A DNA stretch of 64,000 bases from NCBI GenBank assembly GCA_034509925.1, contig CM067537.1:9504001-9568000 (forward strand), given 5' to 3'. Shown here piece after piece: positions 36,129 through 48,888 of this stretch. The notes beneath the pieces are model-generated. The model searched no databases. It saw only the letters and a program-made list of their open reading frames with translations, and was not told where the DNA came from. A program made the translations under genes and the position numbers. The stretch is from Hirudinaria manillensis (lineage: Eukaryota > Annelida > Clitellata > Hirudinida > Hirudinidae). How positions within the stretch are numbered: position 1 is the first letter of the stretch; each line of letters starts with the position of its first letter.

Positions 36129-39100
36129 ATGTGTGAATCAAATAATTGTTTGTCTTGCCTTGCATATATCTTTATGGTGTTGGGCTTATCAGCCTGTCTG
36201 ATAGCTTTTGCGGCGCCATTTTGGCTCGTTTATGATTATGAGAATATCAGCCGCACTGGGGTAGATTTTATCGATAAAGCTGTTGGCTCCATGGCTAGCG
36301 ATATAGCTAAGTTGTTAGGAGGACATCAGCTTTGGAGTGAAGGTCTCTTTGGTTTTTGCAACAATAATCCTGAGGGTCGCCAGTGTCATTGGGTTTGGGA
36401 AAACGACCTATATTTAGAAAAGAAACTAGAAGGTAAAACTGTTGTTTTGTTTTTAAATGTGATATCGTAGTAATATATATTATGTAATTAATTATTTACT
36501 CCTTATTGAAAGTTTAGATTTTAGAACATATCCTACTTCAGAATTTGGAAGTGAATTGATTAGTTGAGCTAATACCTTTAATCTTGAGAGCATATTTATG
36601 ATATGAACATAATGATGTTTTTATCACATTTTTTTAACATTAACTTGATATTCCTTGCCATAACTGTAAGTAATTGATATTTTTGAGACATGATTGCCTT
36701 ATTAAATATTTTCTGACATTAAATTTCACATTATTTTCTGATTGAATGGCTGGAATGGTTATAATTTTTTTCTACATATATAGCGAGACTATTTTATAAA
36801 ATTCAGAATCACATAATCTCTAAGTTTTGGCCAAACTTAGAACTTGTTTGTACCAGTTTTTAGGTCTATTTTGATGAATTCATATTTTCCTGAAATGTGG
36901 TAATCTAATTTTGCAAGCTCAAATAACTTGTGCCTTAAAAATGTTTACTCTTGGCTCCACTTCATTAATAACATGATATTAAGGTTCCAAGGTCACAAAT
37001 GTTTATGTGGACCAGGTTTTTGTACTGAGTTTGGATCTTGATTATCACTGTTATTGATGGATATCTAGAGGAATTTTAAACTGGCCATATAATCCTCATT
37101 CAAAACTATGTAAGTGACTCCTAAGTAGGCTTCTTTCTATTGATAATCTCAAAAGAATTGGTTGTGCATACATTTGTGACGGTTGTATAATGTTTTATTT
37201 TTGTAATAGTTATTTGTAAATATGGCAGTTATTATTTATCTTAATGTAATGCCAGTTATCATAATTTTATCAGTGGTTAGATTTTTTCCCCATCATGAAA
37301 TTTTTAAGACATTTGGTTATTATTAGTTGCTATCTGGTATTAATGGCCAGCAGATATTAGGATGTTACAAGGAACAATGTCGTCAATGTTAAGAATAATT
37401 GCCACCACTTACATGATTAGGCTGTCTAGAAAAATAGACGTTTTAAACTCTGTTTGATGTCATAAAAGTTATTATTTTTATGTTTCCGATTCTGAGTAAC
37501 TTTAAACAAAATATTTTATTTTTAGTTGCAAAAGCAGCAAATAAAATATGATTCAGCTTGAAGAGATTTAAACCTAAAAGAAGTGCTGTAACCTAAGTAA
37601 ACTTATGTTAAAAGAAAAGTCATTTTTGCTTATGAAAACATTTATGAAATCAATCACTAAACTTCCAATAATTTGGAAAAAAATGAATGATTTATGGGAT
37701 AATTGAAATAATAAAATTTAATTATTTAATATGAAATAAGGAGATGTTATTAATACCAACAACCTCATTCAAACTTAACTTTAATTGAAATTTATTTCCT
37801 GACTACAATCATTTTTAGTAGTTTTTATATTTATCCACAGGATCCCAGGTTATATTGGTTTGAGAGTTTTAATGCATCAAATCTGGTAATCTATTCATAG
37901 TGAATGTGTACCTAGAGTGTGGGTGTAACAAACTCTCTTGTGGGATGTGAATGGCCTCATCTTTGTTTAATATGCAATATGATTCACAGATTGAAACTTT
38001 GGTCCCACTATCATTTTTAGAGTGATATGTTTTCTCTCTTGGCAAATTTAATTATTGAGGTTTTGAAAATTTGAGTGATATTTATTGAGTTAATTGTGTT
38101 GTAGTTTAATTTAGGTCAGGTTTGATTATTGTATTTAATAATTGTAAAAAAAAGATTTCACATCTATTTTCTATGGTTGAACAAAATCTGCATGCATTGC
38201 TCTAGCAGAGTAGTAGTAAAGATGATGGAGTTATTGGATTTGCATCGATTCAATCGATGCATTGTCATTGTTTTGGCATTTAAATCATCTGATGCTAAAG
38301 GGACGCTTGTGCCTCATGGATTCTGGAGTCTGTGACACAGTTCACCCTACTGTCATATAATTGGTTAAGATCTTCTGAAGGCATATTGTGCTCAAATAAA
38401 TCATATAAATTTACTTTCCTATTTGGTTTAAGGTTTCCTGGAACAAATTTACCCAATATACTTTTTAACCAGCTTTTTAATGAGTCTATGAATTTAAAAC
38501 TATGTAAATAACCATCTAAGGAAATTCAATGTTACTAGATAAAACATTGATTTCTAAGTTATTTGGATTAACCATGGTTTTTCCAACATTGAAATTCTCA
38601 AAGTAAGATTGCGTCAGTTTGGGTCAAAGCTATTATAAAACATTGTTTTTTTATGAATATACTTAGGAACAATTAAGAATATATCAATTACATGAATTTA
38701 CATTACAGAATGTTATTAGAAGTCTATGATTGATCCTAGGTTGTCCATTAATTTAAAATATGATGATCATTGAAAGTTCATAAAATTTAATTTTCTAAAT
38801 CAAAGCTTAGCACTTGTAAGCTGAGAATTCCGGATTTTCTGCTACACGTCACAATGACTTATTAGATAGAAATTGATTAATTATTGGTGTGGGATGTCCC
38901 TATTTTCTTTAATAAGTAAATATTGATATTAATTAAATATATTTCTATTGACTTTTTATGTTAGTTTAGTTTGAAAATCTTTGATTAATAAATGTGCTTT
39001 AATATGCTGTAATTTAATAAGTTTTGTTTGTGTTTTATCACAGATTGGCAGAAAGCATCCCAGGGATTATACATGGGGGGAGTCATTCTGATTTTGTTTG

Positions 39101-39603
39101 CAGGCCTCATCTCTACCTTGCACACATGTTGTTGCTGCTGTAAAAGATCTTTTTCCATAAGGACCGCTCTCGGTAGTCTGGTGTTTGCAGCAGGTGGACG
39201 TTTTTACCTACTTTTCCACGGCATTCGTGATACAGACGCGTTCTGATTTTTAAATTGGATCGTTACGAATTATTTTTAATTTCTGGAAAGAGAACGTAGT
39301 TGATTTAATGAATTACTTATTGTAATCCTTTTTATCAATTTATGTAATTATTCAACATTTTTTACATAATTAGTTAGCAGTGTTTTTGACCCCTAATTAG
39401 TTCTCTGCATCGGTGCTTCGTTGACCGTTTACGGAGTGTTTGCCGAAAGATCTGGAAAACTCAGGCCGCCCGTGACCTTTTTCTGGGGCTTCTATCTGGG
39501 GGTCGCAGGAGTCGCATCCTGTCTGCTGGCTTCGGTCCTCTACTTCATCGACGGCTGCATGACCAAGAACTACGACGGATACCACATGACCCGCGTGGTC
39601 TAA
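36129..39603 (+). CDS. Claudin-like four-TM protein A
   Basis: A member of the claudin/PMP22/EMP tetraspan superfamily, which forms or adjusts cell-cell junctions. Three exons, 36129-36432, 39044-39193 and 39401-39603 (both introns phase 1), give 218 aa, the usual claudin length. TM1 is about 8-31. The first extracellular loop carries the family signature, here WSEGLFGF-C77 ... Q-C86-HWVW, with both loop cysteines present. TM2 is about 110-128, followed by a CCCCC run likely to be palmitoylated on the cytoplasmic side. TM3 is about 141-163 and TM4 about 178-200 (GFYLGVAGVASCLLASVLYF). It ends MTRVV, which is hydrophobic but not a class I PDZ ligand. The first intron is 2.6 kb and shows no other gene. 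AATAAA lies at 40418-40423. A general PMP22-type protein is the main alternative. Confidence 0.85.
36433..39043 (+). other. Long first intron of claudin-like gene A
   Basis: 2.6 kb of AT-rich sequence with no supported nested gene. A 68-codon plus frame at 38129-38335 has no recognisable content. Confidence 0.6.
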
Positions 39604-40904
39604 GAGGGAAATACTGCAATTCCTAAACTCCCCTTAATGCTTTGGTTTTACTTACTTTGTTTACCATTATTTACATTTATTTTGTAGTCTACCGTTTTTA
39701 TATTATTATGTTGCGGTCCATTCTACGTTCGATCGTGTTCGGTGGAGGAGATGTCCCGTTCGATCGTGTTCTCTTTTGCTCTCGCAAAATGTTCGCTTAT
39801 GTTATTATGCATTGAGTGGATTTTGTAGCTACTTCTAACTAAAGTAATGAAAGTAATCAAGAAGCTTGGTTAAGTTTGGATGATTGAATGAAATGAATGA
39901 CAAGGTGTATCCCTGTCTTACCACAGCATGAATACTTGCGTGAATACTGCACTAATATTTCTGGCATGGTGATCAATAGCCATTGTGTCATTCTTATGAT
40001 GCTTATTTTGGCTCTCCTAAATTACTTACTTTTGAATAATTCTCTTTATGACTTCTAATAGATTGGATGACATTGTTATAAGATGTCCGTACAGCTGATG
40101 TTTTTTATAATTTTATTTTATAGAATATTCGAGAGGCTTTGCACTCGAAAATGCTTTCTTTGTTATTTATCGATAAATATTCGAACGACGTAAACTTTTG
40201 GTCTTCTTACGTTTTGATCGCGTATTGCACCTGCCGACTTTTGGAATTTGTTTTCTACGAAGCGCACGATGTTTATTGAAATAAGATCTTTAATACTTTT
40301 TCAGGATTCATTATATATGAACAATAGTTACTTGCATACAGCTGTTATTAGTAAAATTTTGGGGTGGTTTCTTAAGCTTTTGAGCTTGTTCTTTTAAGTA
40401 CATCCTTTAAGAGGACCAATAAATTAAAATTTTTCATCCTATTTTGGTCAACTTCTATTTTGTTGTGTATTTTGATGTCCTGATGCGTAGAAGGAAGCAA
40501 GCGGGTCGAAGTTTGCTGACACGAATTTTGCCTGATAACAAATCTTTATTGCTTGATTTGATTAATTTTTATACTCTCTAATCATGTTGAACTTGTGAAA
40601 ATATCCTCAAAGAGGCCACTAAATGTTATTTTTATATTGAAACTATTTTCTCTGCTTCGAAATGAATATTTTACCACATCTGTGTTGCTTGTAGAAAATA
40701 TAGCTTTCCATTGTTTATGGGGGTCATTTTCCATTCCATCTCAAGAATTTTACCTTTTTTTTATATTCTTCCCTACATTTTCACATAAGAAATGTGAGCA
40801 AGATTCATGAAGTGAGAAACAAAGCTCACAACTCCGTCGGTTCACGTCCATAAAATCCCTGAGCATCGGTTTGTAGAGTTTCTTGAAGCACGTGTAGCAC
40901 GAAG
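39604..40904. other. Claudin-like A 3' region and intergenic DNA
   Basis: The polyadenylation signal candidate AATAAA at 40418-40423 lies 815 bases after the stop. No other feature is supported. Confidence 0.5.
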
Positions 40905-41467
40905 GCGTGGACTGTTGGAGATGAGCACTGCTCGGTTTACCCGGATGTAGCCGATTTGAAGGAAAATACGGATCTGGTAGAAATCAAAATTGATCGTAGT
41001 TCTCCAAAACATGGAAAAACAAGTGAGGAAGTAATGGTGATCTAGACCATAAAATGTTGCATTGTAGGCAGAACTTATTTCAGCAATGAGATGAAACTGC
41101 TGGAAGGCGGGTACCTGCTACAAGTAAATAGGAATCGTTAGGATGTACTTGCTTTTATGAGTGAAACCAAAGAGGTTGGGAATCAGTATTGGATGTCCTC
41201 TGTTAAGAATGCCTGGATTTTGAAAACTTTTATGCCACTTATTTTGACGGAGATGAACTGTGCATTGATATTTGCGGTTGTAAAATGCTGCTGGATCCCA
41301 ACAGAGATACGATAGCCAGGGTTCAGGGGCGAAAATTTTGGTGTTTTGCCCTGGGTGCCAAATACCCTCGCTACGCCGCTGGAGAGTCGTTGCTCACTCC
41401 TATCCTACAAAATCCCCAGAAATGTTTTTTTTGTTGCACCCATGTCATCGTTATTACCATCTTATAG
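40905..41467 (+). pseudogene. Probable decayed coding sequence of unknown family
   Basis: One forward frame runs for about 185 codons with only three stop codons, far fewer than expected for AT-rich intergenic DNA here, and base composition is less AT-rich than the flanks. Readable pieces are TVGDEHCSVYPDVADLKENT, VEIKIDRSSPKHGKTSEEVM, GRTYFSNEMKLLEGGYLLQV and NQYWMSSVKNAWILKTFMPL. No introns are obvious, so it may be a retro-copied or abandoned gene. I do not recognise the family. It lies between the two claudin-like genes and does not resemble them. Confidence 0.4.
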
Positions 41468-41640
41468 TTTGTTCTGTATGTGCACTGTAGGCGGTACCTA
41501 ACATGCACGTCCCTTAATTTGACTTCTTTACTCTAGCAATTAAATTGAAAGAACTGCTTCGACATTAAAGGGATCGGCCATCAAAAAGATATCGAACGTT
41601 ATTAAAAGATCGACGAAGAAACATTTGGCGGTTAAACATT

Positions 41641-43215
41641 ATGAAGTCTCTTCCTTGTCTAGCCGTTTATGCTTATACATTTATGATACTTGGTACCATC
41701 GCCTGTACTATTTCTTTCTTGGCTCCATTTTGGTTGGTTTGTGACAGAGTATGTGATCAGAGTCTCTTGAACGCTCTGGTGAGTAATACCTATTCGGAGA
41801 TAAGCAAAAGAACGAAGAGTATCGGTTTACTCGGATTCCGTGATGTTTCCCAGAGATGCACCTGGATTTGGAACGACAACTTTGCTTTGGAGACAAATTT
41901 AAAAGGTTCGAGTTTGTTCGCATGGCGTTCAATGCAATCATTTTTGTCCCATATAAAGCTTAATCTATGAAGATAAGAAAACTGTCAGTTTTACCAGCAT
42001 TCCAATTTTAAGTAGTAATGTTATTTAATCATTATTGAACACGATATATAACTTTACTAAATTGAAGAAGTACCTGAAGTTCTAATATCGTGAGAATATA
42101 ATTTACCGGAAATTATACCGCTCACCTTTAGAAGGTTATTAATATTATTGATCTTATATTCATGTGAATATATTCACAGTAGTTGAAATGTGAAAAAAAC
42201 AAATAGCAAATAAATAAATATTAATTAGCTCAAATAACATAGTTAATTTTACAGATGTGATGAAAGTTGTTCAAGGATTGAACGCGATGGGAATGTCCGT
42301 TCTAATGGTCTGCCTCTTCTTGTCCTCAACCCAGGCACATTGCTGTGATTACAGAGGATATTATCGATTGTATTATATAATTGGGAGTCTTTCTTTATGC
42401 GCAGGTAGATATTTTTTGCATTTTGATTTGTCACTTACATAACCATGACCTGATGGTCATATTTTAAAGGGAGTGATATCATCAATATGTTCTTATATTA
42501 TATGATAGAAATATCAGGGATTTTCAAAAATAATGAAATTTAGACCTATTTGGCTAAATTGGTTATACAGCAAAACTTGCCTTGAAAGCCAGATTTTGCA
42601 CGAAAATAATGTTCCTGTGTGCAGGTCGACCCTTGCATCAGGTATCTGCGTTAAACTAAAGTAAAATCTGTTCCAAGAAAAAAACGCCCCTTAGCTCAGG
42701 TTTATCTATTCTCGGGTACCATAATATCCAAATGTTTCTGTATTTAACTGGTCACAAAAAAATCAATTTATAGCAGCTTGTAAAAAATAACGGAATACGC
42801 AGGATTCTGAGTTATCGAGGTATGAGGCATGTTTAATTTATAAATATTTTATTTAATGCACGATCCACCAAACACTTTTGTATCATTTATTCAATCAGCT
42901 AAAAAGTATCGCCAAAAGTGAGATGGAGGTAGAGCGCCTGAAAAACTGTAGTTTTTTTAAAAATAGTTTGGCTATTTATTTTCACTGTTGTGAGATTCAT
43001 AAGCTAAACAATTTTAATGTACAGATACATTTTGCTTTTAATCATTAGTGATCTGTATCGGAGGCTCAGTGACAACGTTCTGCGTCTACATCAAAGACAA
43101 TCTGAATTCCTTTTCTACGTTCCACTGGGCTTTATATCTTGGTGTAGCCGGTATTGCATCATGCTTGGTATCATCCATTTTATATTTCTTGAAAGGTTGC
43201 AAAGAAGACCAATAG
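41641..43215 (+). CDS. Claudin-like four-TM protein B (tandem paralogue, diverged loop)
   Basis: Exons 41641-41905, 42255-42404 and 43049-43215 give 193 aa. Intron positions and phases (1 and 1) match gene A, and exon 2 has the same length (150 bases), so the two arose by tandem duplication. TM1 is about 7-33 (VYAYTFMILGTIACTISFLAPFW region), TM2 about 100-112 and TM4 about 167-186 (YLGVAGIASCLVSSILYF). The first loop reads IGLLGFR-DVSQRC-TWIW: the signature core survives, but the first of the two signature cysteines is Arg67. Two extra cysteines appear just after TM1 (WLVCDRVC). The tail is short (KGCKEDQ) with no PDZ-type end. AATAAA lies at 43403-43408. Confidence 0.8.
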
Positions 43216-44682
43216 CATCTACGTGAATTAAAAATGAAGAGGATATTTTATTTTTCTTTTCTTGCTATAACATGTAGTTGGGACATCTAATGACTCTTGT
43301 ATCAAAGACATATATCATAATCGTTTGGTCATGTTTGTATTTTCCAAAGTAGCTAATATTGTATTTCTTTGCCCTTCACAGATTCAATATTTAGTTGTTG
43401 GTAATAAATCATTTCAACACGATTTTCTTCCCGTCAATATTTATACACAGTGAAGCAGATGGCAACATTACCGATCAGGAAGCAGTCAGATTCTGACTTC
43501 CTGGTTAACTTGTAATTGGCTAATTTGGTGCATTTATAATTGCCTATAAGTTAAAACAATCTAATAATTAATACCACAGGCCAACACCTAAAATGTAATG
43601 TACAAAACTAACGTTTTAATAATTTAACCCTAACCCTAACCCTAACCCTAACCCATGAAATAAAACACAAAATAATGGCTTTTCTATGGTATATAATACT
43701 TACATATTAGTATATCGAAGCCGAAAATATTTGTTAAGTATTTTGACGAAACACTTCCTTCTTCAAATCTACATCAGTGGTGAATCTAGAACATAATGGC
43801 AGAAGGACTATGCATTGAAACTAGTTATCGGCAGGATGAATAATTTTTACCGGGATACATAAGGAAATATAAGTTAAAAGTAATTTAAATAATAATTCTG
43901 ATCCGCGGATGGTGGCTAACTGGAGAAAAATTGTGTCCAGCTAAGACTAAGCCTAATCCTATTCTAGCCAATTGAGTGATTAGCCTTTCAACAAGCTAAA
44001 ACAGTATGCATGTGAATTTGTGATTAAATTACATGTATATTCGAAGAAATTCAGTTATGAGGACTCTCCAGCTGGTCTATGCAATTTAAGTACATAAAGA
44101 AATTATCATTTAATCAAATCATTTAATCAAGTTATCAATTAATCAAATATTTTTACCAATATTTTCTTTTCAATGAGTTTATTTGTGATATCTAACTTTT
44201 CCCTTGGGTGGGCCCCTGCTTCAAAAAACGGTGTTATTGGCTAGCATAAAACAATTAATGGTAAGTAAATTTATTCGATTTTACTTAAACCGTGATGACC
44301 CACATTAATTTAATAATCAGTAGAAATCATAGCCAATTATAATAATTTCATTTATTTTAGCTCTACTAATAAAACTTTATTAATTAGTTTTTATTTGCAC
44401 ATTTAAATGGCTCGAACAAAATTTGTTAATAATATTAGCCTCCATTATAATTGATTTCTACGCAATTTTAATCTTTAAAAACTTAAATTTGTGAAATATT
44501 ATTGTATTTTAAGTTTATCAAAATTTGAAATCTTATATCATTTTAAAAATTGTGTCCTAAGATTTGAAGCACAACAATATTTTTAAAATTTAATAACAAA
44601 ATATTTATTTAAAATTATAGTTAAAATACATTATTTTGGGTATCTAGTTTAAGATTTTAAAGTCTCTTTGGATTTTCTCGCT
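43216..44682. other. Intergenic DNA between claudin-like B and hnRNP K
   Basis: Contains the AATAAA of gene B and a telomere-type array. Otherwise AT-rich with no supported gene. Confidence 0.5.
43625..43654. repeat. Interstitial telomere-type repeat, TAACCC x5
   Basis: Five perfect TAACCC units. With the array near 27.6 kb this suggests TTAGGG-type telomeres in the species. Confidence 0.95.
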
Positions 44683-44779
44683 GAGAGCTCGATTCGTTGG
44701 GCAGTGCTACATCTCCCTTCGTTTCTTTTCTTCACCGGTACATTTCATCTTGGAACTCGATACCACGACGTTTGAAATC
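44683..44779 (+). promoter_or_regulatory. hnRNP K 5' UTR / promoter-proximal region
   Basis: A less AT-rich stretch with the pyrimidine tract TCTCCCTTCGTTTCTTTTCT directly upstream of the start exon. It reads as a 5' UTR. The start site itself cannot be fixed. Confidence 0.4.
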
Positions 44780-47700
44780 ATGGTAAAGTTGTTGCATTTT
44801 CGACCTTGAGCAGCTTGTATTTAATGCCTTTATCCCAAGGCAACCACTAGTTCGTTACAATCTCCAATCACACCATATTCGCCATACTTTAATGGATGCA
44901 GTAGCATACAAATATATCGGATATGGGAGAACATTTTGATTCTTCTAGTGTTTACTACATGCAACGTAAAAAATTTGTGGTCTGCGCGCGCATAGAATTA
45001 CTTTATAGGGAAACTGCTTTTCGTTGGATAAGCTTTTCGTTTGGTCATAAAGTACTGGCATAGTACACGAGAGCAATGATAACATTATTATAAAACACAA
45101 TTTAAGGCGTTAATATTTAAGGTTTCGACTAACGGAGTGGTTCTATAATTATCTAGAAATGGTGTTAAATTTCGATTCCATTGAGCATCTAGCTATTGTG
45201 AAGTACTGATTTTAGAACATAAATTTGTGTAGCTATGATAGAAATTATACAATTTTTATTTTCAATGTTTAGAAAAGTTTATAATGATCACATTTGCAAG
45301 GTATTGAAAACTTTGCATTGATGTGGTTTGTGTTGTGACAAATGAAATATGAACTTATTCAGAACATCATTTATATTTGTAGAATGATACATCATTGGAT
45401 TCTCCAGGTGTCCACTCTGACTCAGGTATGAGTGATACGGCTGAAAAGAGAGGTGTTGTAGTTGATTTATTGTTTATCAATTAATTTACATTGGATATAT
45501 TGGAATATCCTAGGGATACAAGACTCTGTGTCTATTGAATGATAGCCATTATCTAATTTTTTAAGGAACCAAAAGAGGTTCAGATACGAACGAAGATTAT
45601 GATGATGACAGAAGTAGAAAAAAGTCGAGGTTTGAAGGAGATAGAGCCGAAGTTCGACTTATTATCCCGAGTTGGGTAAGCACCTATTCGATATTTATTC
45701 CATGTTTTTTTCCATGTTCATATGTTTTTTTTCCGAGCATTATCTGTTATGGAATGTGTGGTTGGCATGAATGGTAATTAGAGTTAATTCAACATCCTAA
45801 AGTTACTTATTTTTCACTTGCAGATCAGTGGATCTATAATAGGGAAAGGAGGAGACAATATCAAAAGACTTCGTTCAACTGTGAGTTTATCCTTGATTCA
45901 TTTGGTAATATACATATAGATTAACAGAGAGAAAAATGTCTGGTTAATGTAACTTGCTTGCATGCTCGATCAGAATACTTTCAATGATTGTGGTTGTTTT
46001 CCACTACCAATCTTTGTTGTTCCACCCAATGAATTTTTTAAGGAGACACTTATCATGTTCTTCAAATACTAATTGCACTACCATAATAAACAAAAGTCAC
46101 TAGCCACTAAATAATGTCAAGACCATTCAGTCACCACCACAGCAGTGGTTATAGACCACAGATGATTGAATCAATAGGAGACCAATTTGACACCCATTAA
46201 ACTCTCATTAATTTGTTCCAGTACCAGGCAAGCATCACCCTCCCAGATTCACGTGGACCTGAACGGTAACCAATCCACCATTTCTAATTTCTTATCATTG
46301 TCATCCTTGTCAAACATAGTAGCAAAAGCCTTCCCCATTTCTGCAAATACCAAATGCCCACAGAGATCACTGCCTACACATCTCATGACTTCCATAAGTC
46401 ATACCAATATAATTAAAGTCTACTAGACAAAGTCTTATGACATTCTTAGGGTTACTATACCCTTGTTTTAAACAATCTTTTGAATGGGCACTCTGTGAAT
46501 GATATATGTGGGTGAAGTCAATGATGAATGGATTTTTTTACAGACTTGTGGTGCTCACTTCTGAAATTGAGAAGATTTGTGATGCTTTGGAAGACATCAT
46601 ACCAACTCTGACCAGGGTACTTTGAACATATGCTTAATATTTCTAGTAATATATTGTAGCTCTAAATATGTAAAGGTTTTGTAAATATTTTGTTTTACAC
46701 GCTGGTGGTTATAGATATTAATGATATTTTGTAACTAGAATCATGCCTTTGTTCTACCGCTTTTCTGCAGTGGACTTAAAACTTTTCTTTGGTTGTTTCT
46801 TGAAGCAGCAACTTAATAAGAACCATTCAGAAGATGAGCACGAGTTAAGAATGCTTGTTCATCAGGGACATGCAGGAAAAATCATTGGGAAGAGTGGAAA
46901 TACTATCAAGGAGTTAAGAGAGGTGTGATGATTATATTATTGATGTCACAGCAATTGCAAATCATTTATTTTAAATAGAGGCCATTATTGAGAGCATATT
47001 ATTGAAATATATTTTTAGGATCTAAAAAAGTTATTTGCAAATGCTTATGGAAGAGTTAATATGGATTTTATAGTAATTTATTCATGACTTTCAGGAAACT
47101 GGAACCCACGTAAAGATTTATGTAACACCTTGTCCAAAATCTACGGATAGAGTCGTGCAGATGAGCGGTAGTGCCCATCAGATTAGTAGCTGCGTTCATA
47201 ATATCTACAAGATCATTGATGGGGTTTGTGTGATTTTCAATTGATTTTTGTTATTGAGCTGACTATACATAACTAAAATAAGCAAAGTAAATAATAAAAA
47301 AACATTGTGTTGCAAACATGTAATATAAACCAATGAGCAGAATGTATGCCTTTTGCAGGCTGTTCCGAAAGGTGCAATAATCCCGTATAATCCTGATAAC
47401 TATGACATTTCCATAGCCTCCAAGTATGGAGGTTATGATGAAGAGAGGGGTGGAGGCAGTGGAAAGGGGAAGTCAAGGGGTGGGAGAGATGCAAGTCCCA
47501 GGAGTGGAGGTTCAGGGAGAGGAGACTATGGAAGGTTTGAGAGTGATCAAGATTGTCAATCAAAGGCAGGGATTGAAAATTTTGATTCTTACAGGGGTTC
47601 TAGACTTCCCAATTATGAGGAGCGCTATGATAGGTATGAAAACAAAATCTTGGTAATTAAGTTTTAGTAATTTCATCTGAAATACCTTGGTTCGTAGGAA

Positions 47701-48520
47701 TGCTGGGAGATCCAATGAACACAGGAGATCATCTGGAGGCAGTGGGAGTGGGGTTTGTTTCATTTCTGCTTGTTCTTCGTTGATCATATTTCCTACATTA
47801 AATTGGAACTAATAAACCGGATTGATTAATATCAATCACTCCCTTGAACAGTCATTATGACCATTGAGGTTTAATTTGTTCTTCAGGTGACTGCAACGAA
47901 TCCATCAGGTGAACGAGAGACTTCTCAAGTCAGCATACCAAAATGTGTTAGTATCTAAGCTCACTTTGAAATTTTTCATTGATGGCTTTCCTTGTTGATA
48001 TATACTACTAATTGTGGATTTGGTACTCCTTGCCTCTCAAGATACATGTAGACATTTGTATTCTTTTATCATTAATTGGTTCCTTATATTCCAATGCAGC
48101 TAGCAGGTGCTATTCTTGGAAAAGGAGGTAACAGAATAAAGCAAGTTCAGCACGAGTCTGGGACAAAAATCAAGATGGACGATGCAACAGTGGATTCGAA
48201 CGACAGGATCATCACCATAATAGGAACAAAAGAACAGATCCAATATGCACAATACTTGTTGCAGATGATGTGAGTTTTTATTCCTTATTTGCATTAGAAT
48301 ATACTAGAAATTGTTTTTAGTGAATTGATACAGATTGTGACATGACCTTCAACTACTTGACTAACTAACTGCAATTAATATTAAATTTCTGATAAATTCT
48401 CCTAAGATTTAATTAATTTGAATGCATTTAGATGATTAACAATGGTAATAAGTTGGAAACTGACCAGTTAATTGTTCTTGTAGGGTGAAGAAATATGCCA
48501 ATAATGATGGGAGACAGTGA
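44780..48520 (+). CDS. HNRNPK: hnRNP K, three-KH-domain RNA-binding protein
   Basis: Binds C-rich RNA and single-stranded DNA and acts in transcription, splicing and translation, in nucleus and cytoplasm. Thirteen exons join in phase to 389 aa: 44780-44782, 45383-45425, 45566-45675, 45824-45880, 46222-46265, 46544-46616, 46809-46922, 47095-47223, 47359-47633, 47698-47752, 47887-47946, 48100-48269, 48484-48520. KH1 is about 42-107 ([15 protein letters not shown]), KH2 about 120-188 ([16 protein letters not shown]) and KH3 about 315-385 ([20 protein letters not shown], then [20 protein letters not shown]). Between KH2 and KH3 lies a Gly/Ser/Arg-rich segment with RGG-like elements, the usual K-protein interactive region. 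The middle is shorter than in the 463-aa human protein. Its start codon is alone on its coding exon. Its 3' end converges on PPCDC, 368 bases away. Confidence 0.93.
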
Positions 48521-48888
48521 GGTCTTTGGATGAACCACAACAGTTCCATTAATGCAAAGCACTTCTTAATTTATGAATGTTATTTTTACATTTGTCTTTT
48601 CTACCTTGAAATGATTTCAAAGATATAATTGTTCATTCTTTAAACATTAACTCATTCCTGGACGTGCAACCTTGGTGTTTAGCCATTTTTACGGGTGTTG
48701 AGTGAGACATTGCTTGTTGGAGCAACTAAGTACATATTCCATCCACAAAGTGTGACATTCACAAACTAGTACAAACAAACGAGTCGGGGCAATAACGGTT
48801 CGTTCGGAACTCGATCGTGCCATAACATGAAATGGCATAAGAGCTTGGTCATAAGCTGCTTCGATGATCTTTTGGATGATTAAAACCT
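48521..48888. other. Convergent 3' ends of hnRNP K and PPCDC
   Basis: 368 bases between two facing stop codons. No canonical AATAAA is clear on either strand, so the two 3' UTRs may overlap. Confidence 0.4.
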
